35,906 nucleotides of DNA, taken from NCBI RefSeq assembly GCF_009829925.1, contig NZ_SNVJ01000029.1, positions 9,764-45,669 on the forward strand. The letters run 5' to 3'. Within the stretch, counting starts at the first letter, position 1, and each line of letters opens with the position of its first letter. The position numbers and the translations under genes were made by a program. Below, in pieces: positions 1-7,619 of this stretch. Source of the stretch: Teichococcus coralli. GTDB taxonomy: Bacteria > Pseudomonadota > Alphaproteobacteria > Acetobacterales > Acetobacteraceae. A model generated the notes under the pieces. It saw only the letters and a program-made list of their open reading frames with translations. It was not told the origin of the DNA and searched no databases.

Positions 1-930
1 CAGGAGATCACCGGCCTGCCCTACGCCTCCACCGTGCCGGGCAAGATGCACGCCTGCGGCCATGACGGGCACACCGCCATGCTGCTGGGCGCCGCCAAAT
101 ACCTCGCGGAGACGAAGAACTTCGACGGCACCGTGCACTTCATCTTCCAGCCGGCCGAGGAGGATGGCGGCGGCGGCCGCGTCATGGTCGAGGAAGGGCT
201 GTTCACCCGCTTCCCCTGCGACGCCGTCTTCGGCATCCACAACGATTCGCGCAGCGAGGCCGGGCAGTTCATCGTCACGCGCGGCACCACCAACGCGGCG
301 GCGGACTCCATCAGCATCCGCGTGCTCGGCCTGGGCGGCCATGCGGCGCGGCCGCACCAGGCGGTGGACCCGGTCGTGGCGGCGGCGCATGTGGTCGTCG
401 CGGCGCAGACCGTCGTCAGCCGCCACACCGACCCGCTGGATTCCGCCGTGGTCTCGCTCTGCATGATCCACGGCGGCACGGCGCGCAACGTCATCCCCGA
501 GGAGGTGACGATCGAAGGCACCGTGCGCACGCTGAAGGCCGAGACGCGGGATGCCGTCGAGCAGCAGCTCCGGGAGGTGATCACCGCCACCGCCGCGGCT
601 CATGGCGCCAAGGCCGAGATCACCTATGAGCGCGGCTACCCCTCGGTGGTGAACAGCGACGCGCCGGTGGAGCGAGCCCGCCTCGCCGCGGCGAAGCTGG
701 CGGGTGAGGAGCGGCTGGTGCGCGAGCGCCCGCCGACCATGGGCGGTGAGGACTTCTCCTACATGGCGCAGACGGTGCCGGGCTGCTTCATCCGGCTCGG
801 GCAGGCGGACCCGTCGAAGGAGAACTTCTCGACCCACCACCCGCGCTACAACTTCAACGACGCCATCCTGCCCACCGGCATCGCTTTCTGGGCCAGCCTG
901 GTCGAGCAGGAGCTGGCGCCGGAAGGCTGA
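1..930 (+). CDS. M20 family amidohydrolase (M20D, hippurate hydrolase-like), 5' end missing
   Basis: The reading frame is open from the first base, so this is the C-terminal 309 residues of a protein usually about 390 long; some 80 N-terminal residues lie outside the window. The motif HACGHDGH (visible residues 17-24) and QPAEEDGGGG near residue 51 supply ligands of the two-metal centre, a central dimerisation domain follows, and GGEDFSYM near residues 248-255 is the C-terminal metal and substrate motif. The family hydrolyses N-acyl amino acids such as hippurate or N-acetyl amino acids in the cytoplasm; the exact substrate cannot be read from sequence. It converges on the racemase-like gene only 10 bases downstream. 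No truncation is seen inside the window apart from the edge. Confidence 0.93.
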   Translation, partial: QEITGLPYASTVPGKMHACGHDGHTAMLLGAAKYLAETKNFDGTVHFIFQPAEEDGGGGRVMVEEGLFTRFPCDAVFGIHNDSRSEAGQFIVTRGTTNAAADSISIRVLGLGGHAARPHQAVDPVVAAAHVVVAAQTVVSRHTDPLDSAVVSLCMIHGGTARNVIPEEVTIEGTVRTLKAETRDAVEQQLREVITATAAAHGAKAEITYERGYPSVVNSDAPVERARLAAAKLAGEERLVRERPPTMGGEDFSYMAQTVPGCFIRLGQADPSKENFSTHHPRYNFNDAILPTGIAFWASLVEQELAPEG

Positions 931-940
931 GGGGCGTCGC

Positions 941-1582
941 TCAGGCGGTCGCCAGCAGCGCCTGCACGGCGGCGGCCTGGCAAGGCTCAATGACCGGCAC
1001 GCCGGCGGCATCCTCGACCGCCGCGCGGTGCCCCGCCATCCCGGCGCAGCCCAGGATCACCGTTTCGGCGCCCTGCCCGACCAGTTGCCGCGCGGTGTCG
1101 CACAGTGCGGCGCGCGCGGCCCGCGGATCGGTCAGCGTTTCCATCGGCAGGTTCAGGGCGAGGCTGGCGGCCAGCCTCCCCTCCGCTCCCATGGCCTGCA
1201 GCGCCCGCCGCTGGCGCGCTTTCGATGCTTCAACGAAGGCGATCACGCCGAACCGCTCCGCCCGCGCCAGCGCCGCCGCCACCGCCGCGCGGAAGGGGCC
1301 GAAGACCGGGCGCCGCGTCGCCGTCCGCACCGCTTCGAGACCGGGGTCGGAAACGCAGGCGATGATGTAGGCCAGCGCCGGCTCGGCCTCGACCATGCGG
1401 CAAAGCGGCTCGGCAACCCCGAACCAGTCGCGCCAGGTCACGATTGCCGGCGGTCCTTCCGGCAGGGAGACGACCTCGAAGGCTGGCCCGCCGGGCAAGG
1501 CGAAAGGCGCCAGGCTTTCCGCGATCCCGCGTGTGCAGCTTTGCGAGGAGTTTGGGTTGATGACCAGGATTCGGTTGCCCAT
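941..1582 (-). CDS. Aspartate/glutamate/hydantoin racemase family protein
   Basis: A 213-residue protein beginning MGNRILVINPNSS, the typical opening strand of the Asp/Glu/hydantoin racemase superfamily. The two cysteines that act as paired acid/base in this fold are present: C76 in IIACVSDPG and C179 in VILGCAGMAG. Length fits cofactor-independent racemases of 210-250 residues. The reading frame stays open far upstream, but the ATG at 1582 was chosen because homology begins there and the upstream translation is Arg/Ala-rich shadow sequence. It could be a hydantoin racemase or a relative such as allantoin racemase; substrate is not determined. Convergent with the M20 hydrolase, which fits amino-acid derivative metabolism, though opposite orientation argues against an operon. 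Confidence 0.85.
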   Translation of the reverse strand: MGNRILVINPNSSQSCTRGIAESLAPFALPGGPAFEVVSLPEGPPAIVTWRDWFGVAEPLCRMVEAEPALAYIIACVSDPGLEAVRTATRRPVFGPFRAAVAAALARAERFGVIAFVEASKARQRRALQAMGAEGRLAASLALNLPMETLTDPRAARAALCDTARQLVGQGAETVILGCAGMAGHRAAVEDAAGVPVIEPCQAAAVQALLATA

Positions 1583-1667
1583 CTGGTCAGCATCCTCGCC
1601 ACGGCCTGCCCGTGCAAGCCGGGCGGCGCCGTGCCTTCCCTTGATCGGGACAGCGGGGCATGCCCTA

Positions 1668-1682
1668 GTGTGCGGCGCACAC
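1668..1682. promoter_or_regulatory. Perfect palindrome between divergent genes, possible operator
   Basis: GTGTGC, a 3-base spacer, then GCACAC, in the 152-base region between the racemase-like gene and the DUF983 gene. Placement in a divergent promoter region and size fit a regulator site, but no regulator gene is adjacent, and short palindromes arise easily in GC-rich DNA. Confidence 0.25.
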
Positions 1683-1734
1683 GGAAACGACCCGGTTACG
1701 GGGCCCAGAACGATAAAGTCAGGATCATCAGCCC

Positions 1735-2214
1735 ATGGACCGCCCCACGCAGCGCTGGGAACCCGACCGCAGCGCCGAGCAGCCGCAGCCTCTGCCGCCC
1801 ATGACCACCATGCTTGGCCGTGGCGCGACCAACCGCTGCCCTGTTTGCGGCCAGGGCAAGGTGTTCCAGGGCTTCCTCCGGCTGGCGCCGGAATGCACGC
1901 ATTGCCACACCCGGTTCGCCGGCCTGCGCGCCGACGATGCGCCGCCATACTTCACCATCTTCATCGCCGGTCATCTGCTGCTGCCGCCGGTTTTCTGGGT
2001 GGAGAGCGCCTACCAGCCGCCGATGTGGGTGCATATGGCCGTCTGGCTGCCGCTCTTCGCCATCGTCTGCACGCTGATGCTGCGGCCGGTGAAGGGCGCG
2101 GTGGTCGGCTGGATGCTGCGCCTCGGCTTCACGGGGGACGACCATGACATGCCGGCGCTGCCGCTGAGCAGCCCACCCGACCAGAAGCCCTCGTCGGGGC
2201 GGCATGACGGCTGA
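1735..2214 (+). CDS. DUF983 family membrane protein
   Basis: A 159-residue protein with the DUF983 signature: a zinc-ribbon-like pair of CxxC motifs (CPVC and CTHC, about residues 37-57) followed by GLRADDAPPYFTIFIAGHL, then two hydrophobic segments (about residues 76-95 and 100-120). DUF983 proteins are small inner-membrane proteins common in Alphaproteobacteria with no established function. Its last 11 bases overlap the start of the UPF0262 gene, so the two are almost certainly co-translated. The ATG at 1735 lies after an AGGATC stretch; a start at 1801 would lose a variable N-terminus only. Confidence 0.85.
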   Translation: MDRPTQRWEPDRSAEQPQPLPPMTTMLGRGATNRCPVCGQGKVFQGFLRLAPECTHCHTRFAGLRADDAPPYFTIFIAGHLLLPPVFWVESAYQPPMWVHMAVWLPLFAIVCTLMLRPVKGAVVGWMLRLGFTGDDHDMPALPLSSPPDQKPSSGRHDG

Positions 2215-2677
2215 GCAGCGCCTGCACCGCATCGAGTTGCCGGACAGCGCTCCCCTCCCGAGCCCTTATGCCGAGGCCGACCGCAGCCAGGCGGTCGCCG
2301 ACCTGCTGGTGTCCAACCGCTTCGATCCGGTCGGCCTGCCCCCCGGCCCCTTTGCGCTGCACCTGGAGGTCCGCGACGGGCGGCTGGTGCTCGACATCCG
2401 CGATGATGCGGACCAGCCGCTCCGCATCATCGCCCTTGCGCTCGGCCCTTTCCGCCGCCTGATCAAGGACTACCACATGGTGGTGGCCAGCCACGAGGAG
2501 GCCGTGATGGAGGGCAGTTCTGATGCCCGCATCCAGGCCATCGACATGGGCCGGCGCGGGCTTCACAACGAAGGGGCCGAGCTGCTGTGCGAGCGGTTGA
2601 AAGGCCGCGTCGCCCTGGATTTCGAGACCGCCCGCCGGCTTTTCACCCTGGTCTGCGCGTTGCACCAGCGCATCTGA
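2204..2677 (+). CDS. UPF0262 family protein
   Basis: A 157-residue cytoplasmic protein recognised as UPF0262 by its alphaproteobacterial hallmark stretches RLIKDYHMVVASHEEAV and IQAIDMGRRGLHNEGAELL. Function is unknown. It starts inside the DUF983 gene (11-base overlap), indicating translational coupling. A DUF983/UPF0262 arrangement recurs in alphaproteobacterial genomes according to family knowledge, which supports both calls. No signal peptide or membrane segment is visible. Confidence 0.9.
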   Translation: MTAEQRLHRIELPDSAPLPSPYAEADRSQAVADLLVSNRFDPVGLPPGPFALHLEVRDGRLVLDIRDDADQPLRIIALALGPFRRLIKDYHMVVASHEEAVMEGSSDARIQAIDMGRRGLHNEGAELLCERLKGRVALDFETARRLFTLVCALHQRI

Positions 2678-2801
2678 TCCGGTGGCGCATCCCTCCCCCC
2701 CGAAGGCAGCATGACGGTGGCGGGCGGGAGGGCCTATATGCGCGTCACACCGCATTTCCCCGCCCGCCCGCGCGCGGCCCCACGGACGGAGCCTTGCCCC
2801 C

Positions 2802-3908
2802 ATGAAGATCGACGGCGTTCCCTATCGCAGCGTCTGGGTTGACCCGGAGGACGGCTGGTCGGTGCGCATCTTTGACCAGACCCGGCTGCCCTGGACGGTC
2901 GAGATCCTGCGCCTGACGGACGAGAAGCAGGTGGCCCATGCCATCAGGTCCATGCAGGTGCGCGGTGCGCCGCTCATCGGTGCCGTCGCCGCCTATGGCC
3001 TGGCGCTGGCGCTGCGGCGGGACGCCTCGGACGCGGCGCTGGAGAATGTCGCGGCCATGCTGGGCAAGACCCGCCCGACCGCGATCAACCTGCGCTGGGC
3101 GCTGGATCGCATGCTGCGCGCGCTGCGCCCGGTCCAGGCCGAAGGCCGCGCCGCCGCGGCCTATGCCGCCGCCGGCGAAATCGCCGAGGACGACGTGGAG
3201 ACCTGCCGCCGCATCGGCCAGCACGGGTTGCCGCTTCTGCAGGCGATCGCCGCCCGCAAGCCGGGCAAGCCGATCAACATCCTGACCCACTGCAACACCG
3301 GCTGGATCGCCACGGTGGACTACGGCACGGCGCTTTCCGTGGTGTACCAGGCGCATGACGCCGGCCTGCCGGTGCATGTCTGGGTGGACGAGACCCGCCC
3401 GCGCAACCAGGGTGCCGCGCTCACCGCCTGGGAACTCGGCAAGCATGGCGTGCCGCACACGGTGGTCGCCGATAATGCCGGCGGCCATTTGATGCAGCAT
3501 GGCGAGGTGGACATCGTGCTGGTTGGCACCGACCGGGTGACGCGCCAGGGCGATGTGGCCAACAAGATCGGCACCTATCTCAAGGCGCTGGCGGCGCAGG
3601 ACAATGGCGTGCCCTTCTGGGTGGCGCTGCCGCACTCCACCCTGGACATGATGGTGCGCGACGGCGTGAAGGAGATCCCGATCGAGGAGCGCGACGCCCG
3701 CGAGGTGCTGGAGACCACCGGCCAGACCTGGGACGGGCGGGTGGAAACGGTGCGCGTCGCCGCCCCCGGCAGCGCCGGCGCCAACCCCGCCTTCGACGTG
3801 ACGCCGGCGCGGCTCGTCACCGGGCTGGTCACCGAGCGCGGGCGCTGCGACGCCAGCGAGGCCGGGCTGCTCGGCCTCTACCCGGAGTTCGCTGCCGCCG
3901 CGGCCTGA
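2802..3908 (+). CDS. mtnA: S-methyl-5-thioribose-1-phosphate isomerase
   Basis: A 368-residue member of the eIF2B-like isomerase family. It converts 5-methylthioribose-1-phosphate to the ribulose form in the methionine salvage pathway. Family motifs include MQVRGAPLIGAVAAYG (substrate loop), C164 in THCNTGWIAT, and D244 in LVGTDRVTRQGDVANKIGTY; Cys and Asp are the known catalytic pair. Length is normal for MtnA (about 350-370). The ATG at 2802 follows a 124-base gap. No other methionine salvage genes (mtnK, mtnP, mtnB, mtnD) are nearby, so they must be elsewhere or the enzyme serves a variant pathway. A long inverted repeat begins 5 bases after the stop. Confidence 0.95.
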   Translation: MKIDGVPYRSVWVDPEDGWSVRIFDQTRLPWTVEILRLTDEKQVAHAIRSMQVRGAPLIGAVAAYGLALALRRDASDAALENVAAMLGKTRPTAINLRWALDRMLRALRPVQAEGRAAAAYAAAGEIAEDDVETCRRIGQHGLPLLQAIAARKPGKPINILTHCNTGWIATVDYGTALSVVYQAHDAGLPVHVWVDETRPRNQGAALTAWELGKHGVPHTVVADNAGGHLMQHGEVDIVLVGTDRVTRQGDVANKIGTYLKALAAQDNGVPFWVALPHSTLDMMVRDGVKEIPIEERDAREVLETTGQTWDGRVETVRVAAPGSAGANPAFDVTPARLVTGLVTERGRCDASEAGLLGLYPEFAAAAA

Positions 3909-3912
3909 GCCG

Positions 3913-3954
3913 GGCGGCCGCGCCGTGCGATTCCGCAGGCAGGGCGCGGCCGCC
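3913..3954 (+). terminator. Long perfect hairpin after mtnA, possible terminator without T-tract
   Basis: Arms GGCGGCCGCGCC (3913-3924) and its exact reverse complement (3943-3954) form a 12-bp stem. The 18-base loop can fold a further 4-bp stem (TGCG/CGCA). It starts just after the mtnA stop. There is no downstream T-run, so it may stabilise the mtnA 3' end or act as a weak terminator before the next gene. Confidence 0.5.
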
Positions 3955-4041
3955 GACCGACTTCTGAGACGTTGCACACTTCTTGCAGACCTGTACGGTC
4001 TTTTCCGGTCGAAACCCCGGCCGCAGGGAGTGTTCCGTCTG

Positions 4042-4887
4042 ATGCGTTCCTTTGCCTTCGCCCTCCTGTTCGCCGCGCCGCTGGCGCTCGGCGGCGCGCG
4101 CCTCGCAGCGGCCCAGGAGCCGCTGCGCACCGCCGTGGATGGCACCTTCGCGCCCCACGCCTTCCCCAAGCTCGGCGGCGGCACCCAGGGCTTCAACGTC
4201 GATCTGTTCACCGAGGTGGCCAAGCGCCTCGGCCGTCCGATCACCATCGACAGCGCCAGCTTCTCCGGCCTGATCCCGGCGCTGAACGCCGGCCGCTACG
4301 ACTTCCTCGCCGCTCCGGTGACGGTGACGAAGGAACGCGCCGAGAACCTGCTCTTCACCGAAGGCTATCTGTACACCGCCTTCCAGTTCGGCATCCGCAA
4401 GGGCTCAGACCCGATCAAGAGCCTGGATGACATCCGCGGCAAGGCCATCGCGGTCAACAAGGGCTCCGCCTACGACGCATGGGCGCAGCAGAACGCCGAG
4501 AAGTACGGCTTCACCGTGCAGACCTTCGACACCCAGCCCGACGCGGTCCAGGCGGTGGTCTCCGGCCGCGCCTATGCCACGCTCGGCGGCAACACCACGG
4601 TCCGCTACGCCGCCACCCGCACGCCGATGCTGGTGCCGGACTTCGTCATCAAGGAGACGCGCGCGCACTGGGCCGCCCCTTTCCGCAAGGACAATGCCGA
4701 GTTGCGGAACAAGGTGGAGGCCGTGCTGGAGTGCATGAAGAAGGACGGCACCGTGGCCGCCCTTTCCGAAAAGTGGTTCGGCGACAAGCCGGCGCCGGAT
4801 GACGCCGAGAACACCGTCTTCCCCGGCTATGGCGTGCCGGGCCTGCCGGGCTACGACCCCGCCCCGCATGAGCTGAACTGCAAGTAA
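4042..4887 (+). CDS. Family 3 (polar amino-acid type) ABC substrate-binding protein
   Basis: A 281-residue secreted protein. The ATG at 4042 gives a clean Sec signal peptide (MRSFAFALLFAAPLALGG, cleavage probably after AAAQ), whereas upstream in-frame starts would bury it; this decides the start. The mature part follows the bacterial SBP family 3 pattern: GFNVDLFTEVAKRLG near the N-terminus, FSGLIPALNAGRYDFLAAPV for ligand-site residues, DIRGKAIAVNKGSAYD at the lobe hinge, and a C-terminal KKDGTVAALSEKWFG. It should bind an amino acid or small polar ligand in the periplasm. No permease or ATPase gene is adjacent, so it is an orphan receptor. The leader contains a TTGCAC / TACGGT pair with 16-base spacing (3972-3999) that could be a weak promoter. 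Confidence 0.9.
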   Translation: MRSFAFALLFAAPLALGGARLAAAQEPLRTAVDGTFAPHAFPKLGGGTQGFNVDLFTEVAKRLGRPITIDSASFSGLIPALNAGRYDFLAAPVTVTKERAENLLFTEGYLYTAFQFGIRKGSDPIKSLDDIRGKAIAVNKGSAYDAWAQQNAEKYGFTVQTFDTQPDAVQAVVSGRAYATLGGNTTVRYAATRTPMLVPDFVIKETRAHWAAPFRKDNAELRNKVEAVLECMKKDGTVAALSEKWFGDKPAPDDAENTVFPGYGVPGLPGYDPAPHELNCK

Positions 4888-4894
4888 TCGCGCG

Positions 4895-4918
4895 TCCGGG
4901 GAGTTTCCGCTCCCCGGA
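4895..4918 (+). terminator. Hairpin between convergent binding-protein and rhodanese genes
   Basis: A perfect 9-bp stem TCCGGGGAG / CTCCCCGGA with a 6-base loop, 7 bases after the stop codon of the binding protein. It is followed by TCCTTC on the plus strand, a poor T-tract, so termination is plausible but not certain. Confidence 0.5.
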
Positions 4919-4942
4919 TCCTTCGGCCGCAGGCGCCGCGGC

Positions 4943-5356
4943 TCAGCGCTGCCGCCAGGGCAGGCCCTCGGCCTTCCATCCGGCCACGGTCCCCCGGTGC
5001 CCGTCCGCATCGGGCGGTCCTTCGAACCCGTCGGCGACGTTGAAGGCGTGGGTGAAGCCCGCCGCCTGTGCGGCCTGCGCCGCCGCCAGGCTGCGCGCGC
5101 CGGAGCGGCAGATGAAATAAAGCTTGTTCAGCGGCGTCAGCCCCGCCTTGCGCAAGTGATCGGCGAAGGCGCCGTTCACCTGCATCGAGGGGTAAACCTG
5201 CCAGGGGATCAGCACCGGCTGCTTGCCGGCGTCGCCGAGATCGGCAAGGCCCACGAAGTTCCACTCGGCATCGGTTCGCACGTCCACCAGAACGGCTTCC
5301 CCATCGTTGCGCAGCACATCCCAGACGTTGCGCGGCGGCACATCTTCAACGCTCAT
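4943..5356 (-). CDS. Rhodanese-like domain protein (single domain)
   Basis: A 137-residue single rhodanese domain. The AVLVDVRTDAEW strand-loop and the active-site loop CRSGAR (C83) are intact; the loop length of six suits a sulfurtransferase rather than a phosphatase of the Cdc25 type. No signal peptide, so cytoplasmic. The start at 5356 is preceded by GGAGGAGC at good spacing, which rules out the longer upstream frame. It is divergent from the ParA-like gene across about 125 bases. Physiological sulfur acceptor is unknown. Confidence 0.9.
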   Translation of the reverse strand: MSVEDVPPRNVWDVLRNDGEAVLVDVRTDAEWNFVGLADLGDAGKQPVLIPWQVYPSMQVNGAFADHLRKAGLTPLNKLYFICRSGARSLAAAQAAQAAGFTHAFNVADGFEGPPDADGHRGTVAGWKAEGLPWRQR

Positions 5357-5481
5357 GGCAGCTCCTCCTTGAGCACGGTCGGTCCGGCGGAGTGTGCGGC
5401 GCGCGCGGCGCTTCGTCCATGCCGCTGGCCCTTCTTCGCCTGGACGGGCAGGATAGTGATCCGGCGGCAAAAGGGGCAGGC

Positions 5482-6114
5482 ATGGCATTCGTGGTGGCGG
5501 TAGCGCAGCGCAAGGGCGGCGCCGGCAAATCAACCGTGGCGGCCACGCTGGCAACCACCCTCGCATTGGCCGGCCGGCGCGTGACGCTGCTCGACACCGA
5601 CCCGCAGCAGACCCTCAGCCACTGGCACCAGGCGCGGCAGGGCCGGCCCCAGGCAGCGCCGCTGCATTTCGAGGCGCCTTCGGGGTGGCGCATCCCCGCC
5701 ACGCTCGGCCGGGTGGCGTCGGAAAGCGACGTGGTGGTGCTCGACACGCCGCCCCATGCGGACACCGACTCCCGCATCGCGATGCGGGCGGCGAACCTCG
5801 TCCTGGTCCCGCTGCAACCCTCGCACGCCGACCTCTGGGCCATGCAGGCGACGCTGGAGCAGGCCGCCGCCGAGCACCGCCGCGTGGCGCTGCTGTTGAA
5901 CCGCGTCCCTTCCAGCGGCCGGCTGCGCCAGGAGATCGCGGCTGAGCTGGCACGACGGGAATTGCCGCTCCTGGAGCCGGTGCTCGGCAACCGGACCGCC
6001 TTCGCCACCGCCTTCGGGCAGGGTCTGGGGGTGGCGGAAGCCGCGCCGCGTGGTACCGCAGCGGCAGAGGCCCGCGCCTTCGCGCAGGCCATCGAGCAAA
6101 TGGCAGGGAACTAG
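5482..6114 (+). CDS. Orphan ParA/MinD-type ATPase
   Basis: A 210-residue P-loop ATPase with the deviant Walker A motif KGGAGKST (residues 11-18), including the signature lysine, LDTDPQQTLSHW as switch I region, and VVLDTPPHAD as Walker B/switch II. It is shorter than chromosomal ParA/Soj (about 250-290) and resembles stand-alone ParA proteins that position protein cargo. No ParB gene or obvious parS site is nearby, so chromosome partition is unlikely. The ATG at 5482 was preferred because the homology starts at AFVVAVAQRKGG and a GGGGC stretch precedes it. The CopD-like gene begins 6 bases downstream, suggesting an operon. Confidence 0.85.
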   Translation: MAFVVAVAQRKGGAGKSTVAATLATTLALAGRRVTLLDTDPQQTLSHWHQARQGRPQAAPLHFEAPSGWRIPATLGRVASESDVVVLDTPPHADTDSRIAMRAANLVLVPLQPSHADLWAMQATLEQAAAEHRRVALLLNRVPSSGRLRQEIAAELARRELPLLEPVLGNRTAFATAFGQGLGVAEAAPRGTAAAEARAFAQAIEQMAGN

Positions 6115-6120
6115 GCAGGG

Positions 6121-6576
6121 ATGACGTTGCTTTTCGTGCTGCACCTCGTGGGCGCCGTCCTTTGGGTCGGGGGCATGGCCTTCGGCATCCTGGCGATGCG
6201 GCCCGCTCTCGCGACCCTGCCGCCGCCGCAGCGGCTTGAGGCCAGCGCCGCCGCCCATCGCCGCTTCTTCCTGGTGGTGTGGCACGTCATGCCGGTGATG
6301 CTGGCCACCGGCTACGCCCTGCTGTTCGGCTGGTTCGGCGGGTTTGCCGGAGCAGGCTGGCACGTGCATGTGATGAACCTGACCGGGCTGCTCATGTCGG
6401 CCGTTTTCCTGGCCATTTTCTTCGGGCCCTGGCGACGGATGCGCGCGGCCCTCGCGGCCGGCGAGGCGGCCGATGCGGCGGCGGCGAACAACAAGGTCCG
6501 CCAGATGGTCACGGTGAATCTGCTGCTGGGCCTGCTGACCGTCATTGTCGCGGGTTGGGGGCGCTTCGGCGGGTGA
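6121..6576 (+). CDS. CopD-like four-helix membrane protein
   Basis: A 151-residue integral membrane protein with about four hydrophobic helices (residues 3-25, 48-72, 80-100 and 127-147). The opening LFVLHLVGAVLWVGGMAFG and the histidines H8, H42 and H54 resemble the CopD/haem-or-copper membrane family (CopD domain, related to haem-binding YtfJ/HemJ-like helical bundles). The histidines could bind haem or copper, but this is inference. It follows the ParA-like gene by 6 bases, and its stop codon overlaps the start of the acetyltransferase gene by one base (TGATG). Specific function is unknown. Confidence 0.65.
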   Translation: MTLLFVLHLVGAVLWVGGMAFGILAMRPALATLPPPQRLEASAAAHRRFFLVVWHVMPVMLATGYALLFGWFGGFAGAGWHVHVMNLTGLLMSAVFLAIFFGPWRRMRAALAAGEAADAAAANNKVRQMVTVNLLLGLLTVIVAGWGRFGG

Positions 6577-7004
6577 TGCCGGCCATCCACTTCAGCACGG
6601 ACAACCAGGGACCGGAGGCGGAGGCGGTTCTGCGCGGCCTGCGGCAGCATCGCGCGGCTGCGCTGGCAGGACGGCCCGACGGCACCGCGACGCAGCCGCT
6701 CTGCTTTTTCCACCGGGACGGCGCCGGCACGCTGCGCGGCGGACTCGTGGCCGAGCTGGCGCTGGAGTGGCTGCTGATCGACAAGCTCTGGGTGGACGAG
6801 GCCCTGCGCGGCCAGGGCCTCGGCACCGCGCTGCTCCAGGCCGCCGAGATGGAGGCACGGCGGCGCGGCGCCACCGGGATGCATCTCTACACCAGTTCCT
6901 TCCAGTCGCCCGCATTCTACCGGCGGCATGGCTTCCAGGAGATCGGCCGGCTGGAAGGCCGCCCTGCCGGACACGACCGTTTCTGGCTCGCCAAGCGGTT
7001 CTGA
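6576..7004 (+). CDS. GNAT family N-acetyltransferase
   Basis: A 142-residue GNAT enzyme. The central part LLIDKLWVDEALRGQGLGTA carries the acetyl-CoA pyrophosphate loop (R/Q-x-x-G-x-G form, RGQGLG), and YTSSFQSPAFYRRHGF is the usual motif B with the conserved tyrosine. The short size and cysteine-poor sequence are normal for GNAT. The start overlaps the upstream stop by one base, so translation is probably coupled to the CopD-like gene; a GTG three bases earlier is also possible. The acceptor substrate (small molecule or protein) cannot be predicted. Confidence 0.88.
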   Translation: MPAIHFSTDNQGPEAEAVLRGLRQHRAAALAGRPDGTATQPLCFFHRDGAGTLRGGLVAELALEWLLIDKLWVDEALRGQGLGTALLQAAEMEARRRGATGMHLYTSSFQSPAFYRRHGFQEIGRLEGRPAGHDRFWLAKRF

Positions 7005-7058
7005 CCGGCTCCCAGCCTGGCTGGCGCTGACGGCGTGGCGCTCCCGCGCGGCGGGACG

Positions 7059-7619
7059 TCAGCCCGTCGGCCGCGCGCCGGGGGCGGGTGCTGCCAGAGC
7101 CGCCTGGATCGCCTGGCGGAAGGAGGCGGAATCCGGCTCCGTGCTGCTTGGGAAGCCCTGCAGCAGGCGACCATCCCGCCCGACCAGGTATTTGTAGAAG
7201 TTCCAGCGTGGCGCCACGCTCTGCGCCGCCGCCCAGACAAAGAAGGGATGCGCCTCCGGACCTTTCACATGCGTGGGCGCCGCCATCGGAAACTGCACGC
7301 CCCAGGTGGCCTCGCAGAAATCCTTGATGGCGTTGGCGTCCGCATTCTCCTGGTTGAAGTCGTTCGAGGGGACGGCCAGCACCAGCAGGCCGCGCGGGCC
7401 ATAGCGCTCATGCAGTTCCTGTAGCCCGCTGAACTGGCGGGCATAGCCGCAGAAGCTGGCGGTGTTCACCACCAGCATCGGCTTGCCGCGCCAGTCGGCG
7501 AGGTCGATGACCCCGCCCTCGATATCGTCGAAGCGGAAATCATGCCCCCGCTCCGCCGGTGCGGCCGCCAGCAGCAGCGGCGTGGCCAGCAACAGGGCGC
7601 GGCGCGTTGTTTCAGCCAT
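7059..7619 (-). CDS. Glutathione peroxidase family protein, probably exported
   Basis: A 186-residue peroxidase of the GPx/BtuE family. The peroxidatic cysteine is C57 in VNTASFCGYA, aligned with the selenocysteine position of animal enzymes; the WNFYKYLVGRDG stretch supplies the Trp and Asn of the catalytic tetrad. The N-terminus MAETTRRALLLATPLLLAAAP looks like a signal peptide with paired arginines, so action in the periplasm is likely, unlike most bacterial GPx. It should reduce peroxides using thioredoxin or glutathione. The start overlaps the stop of the upstream molybdoenzyme gene by 8 bases, which argues for ATG 7619 over an upstream start and for translational coupling. Confidence 0.9.
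   Translation of the reverse strand: MAETTRRALLLATPLLLAAAPAERGHDFRFDDIEGGVIDLADWRGKPMLVVNTASFCGYARQFSGLQELHERYGPRGLLVLAVPSNDFNQENADANAIKDFCEATWGVQFPMAAPTHVKGPEAHPFFVWAAAQSVAPRWNFYKYLVGRDGRLLQGFPSSTEPDSASFRQAIQAALAAPAPGARPTG

Noticed and set aside
2745..4247. 500-codon minus-strand open frame opposite mtnA
   Set aside because: Low-complexity Arg/Gly/His translation with no family match, opposite a certain enzyme.
5482..6114. Chromosome partition ParA
   Set aside because: No ParB gene or parS-like inverted repeats nearby and shorter than Soj/ParA; treated as orphan ParA.
7026..7063. GCTGACG / CGTCAGC inverted repeat between GNAT and peroxidase genes
   Set aside because: Seven-bp arms with a 24-base loop and overlapping the peroxidase stop; too weak to call a terminator.
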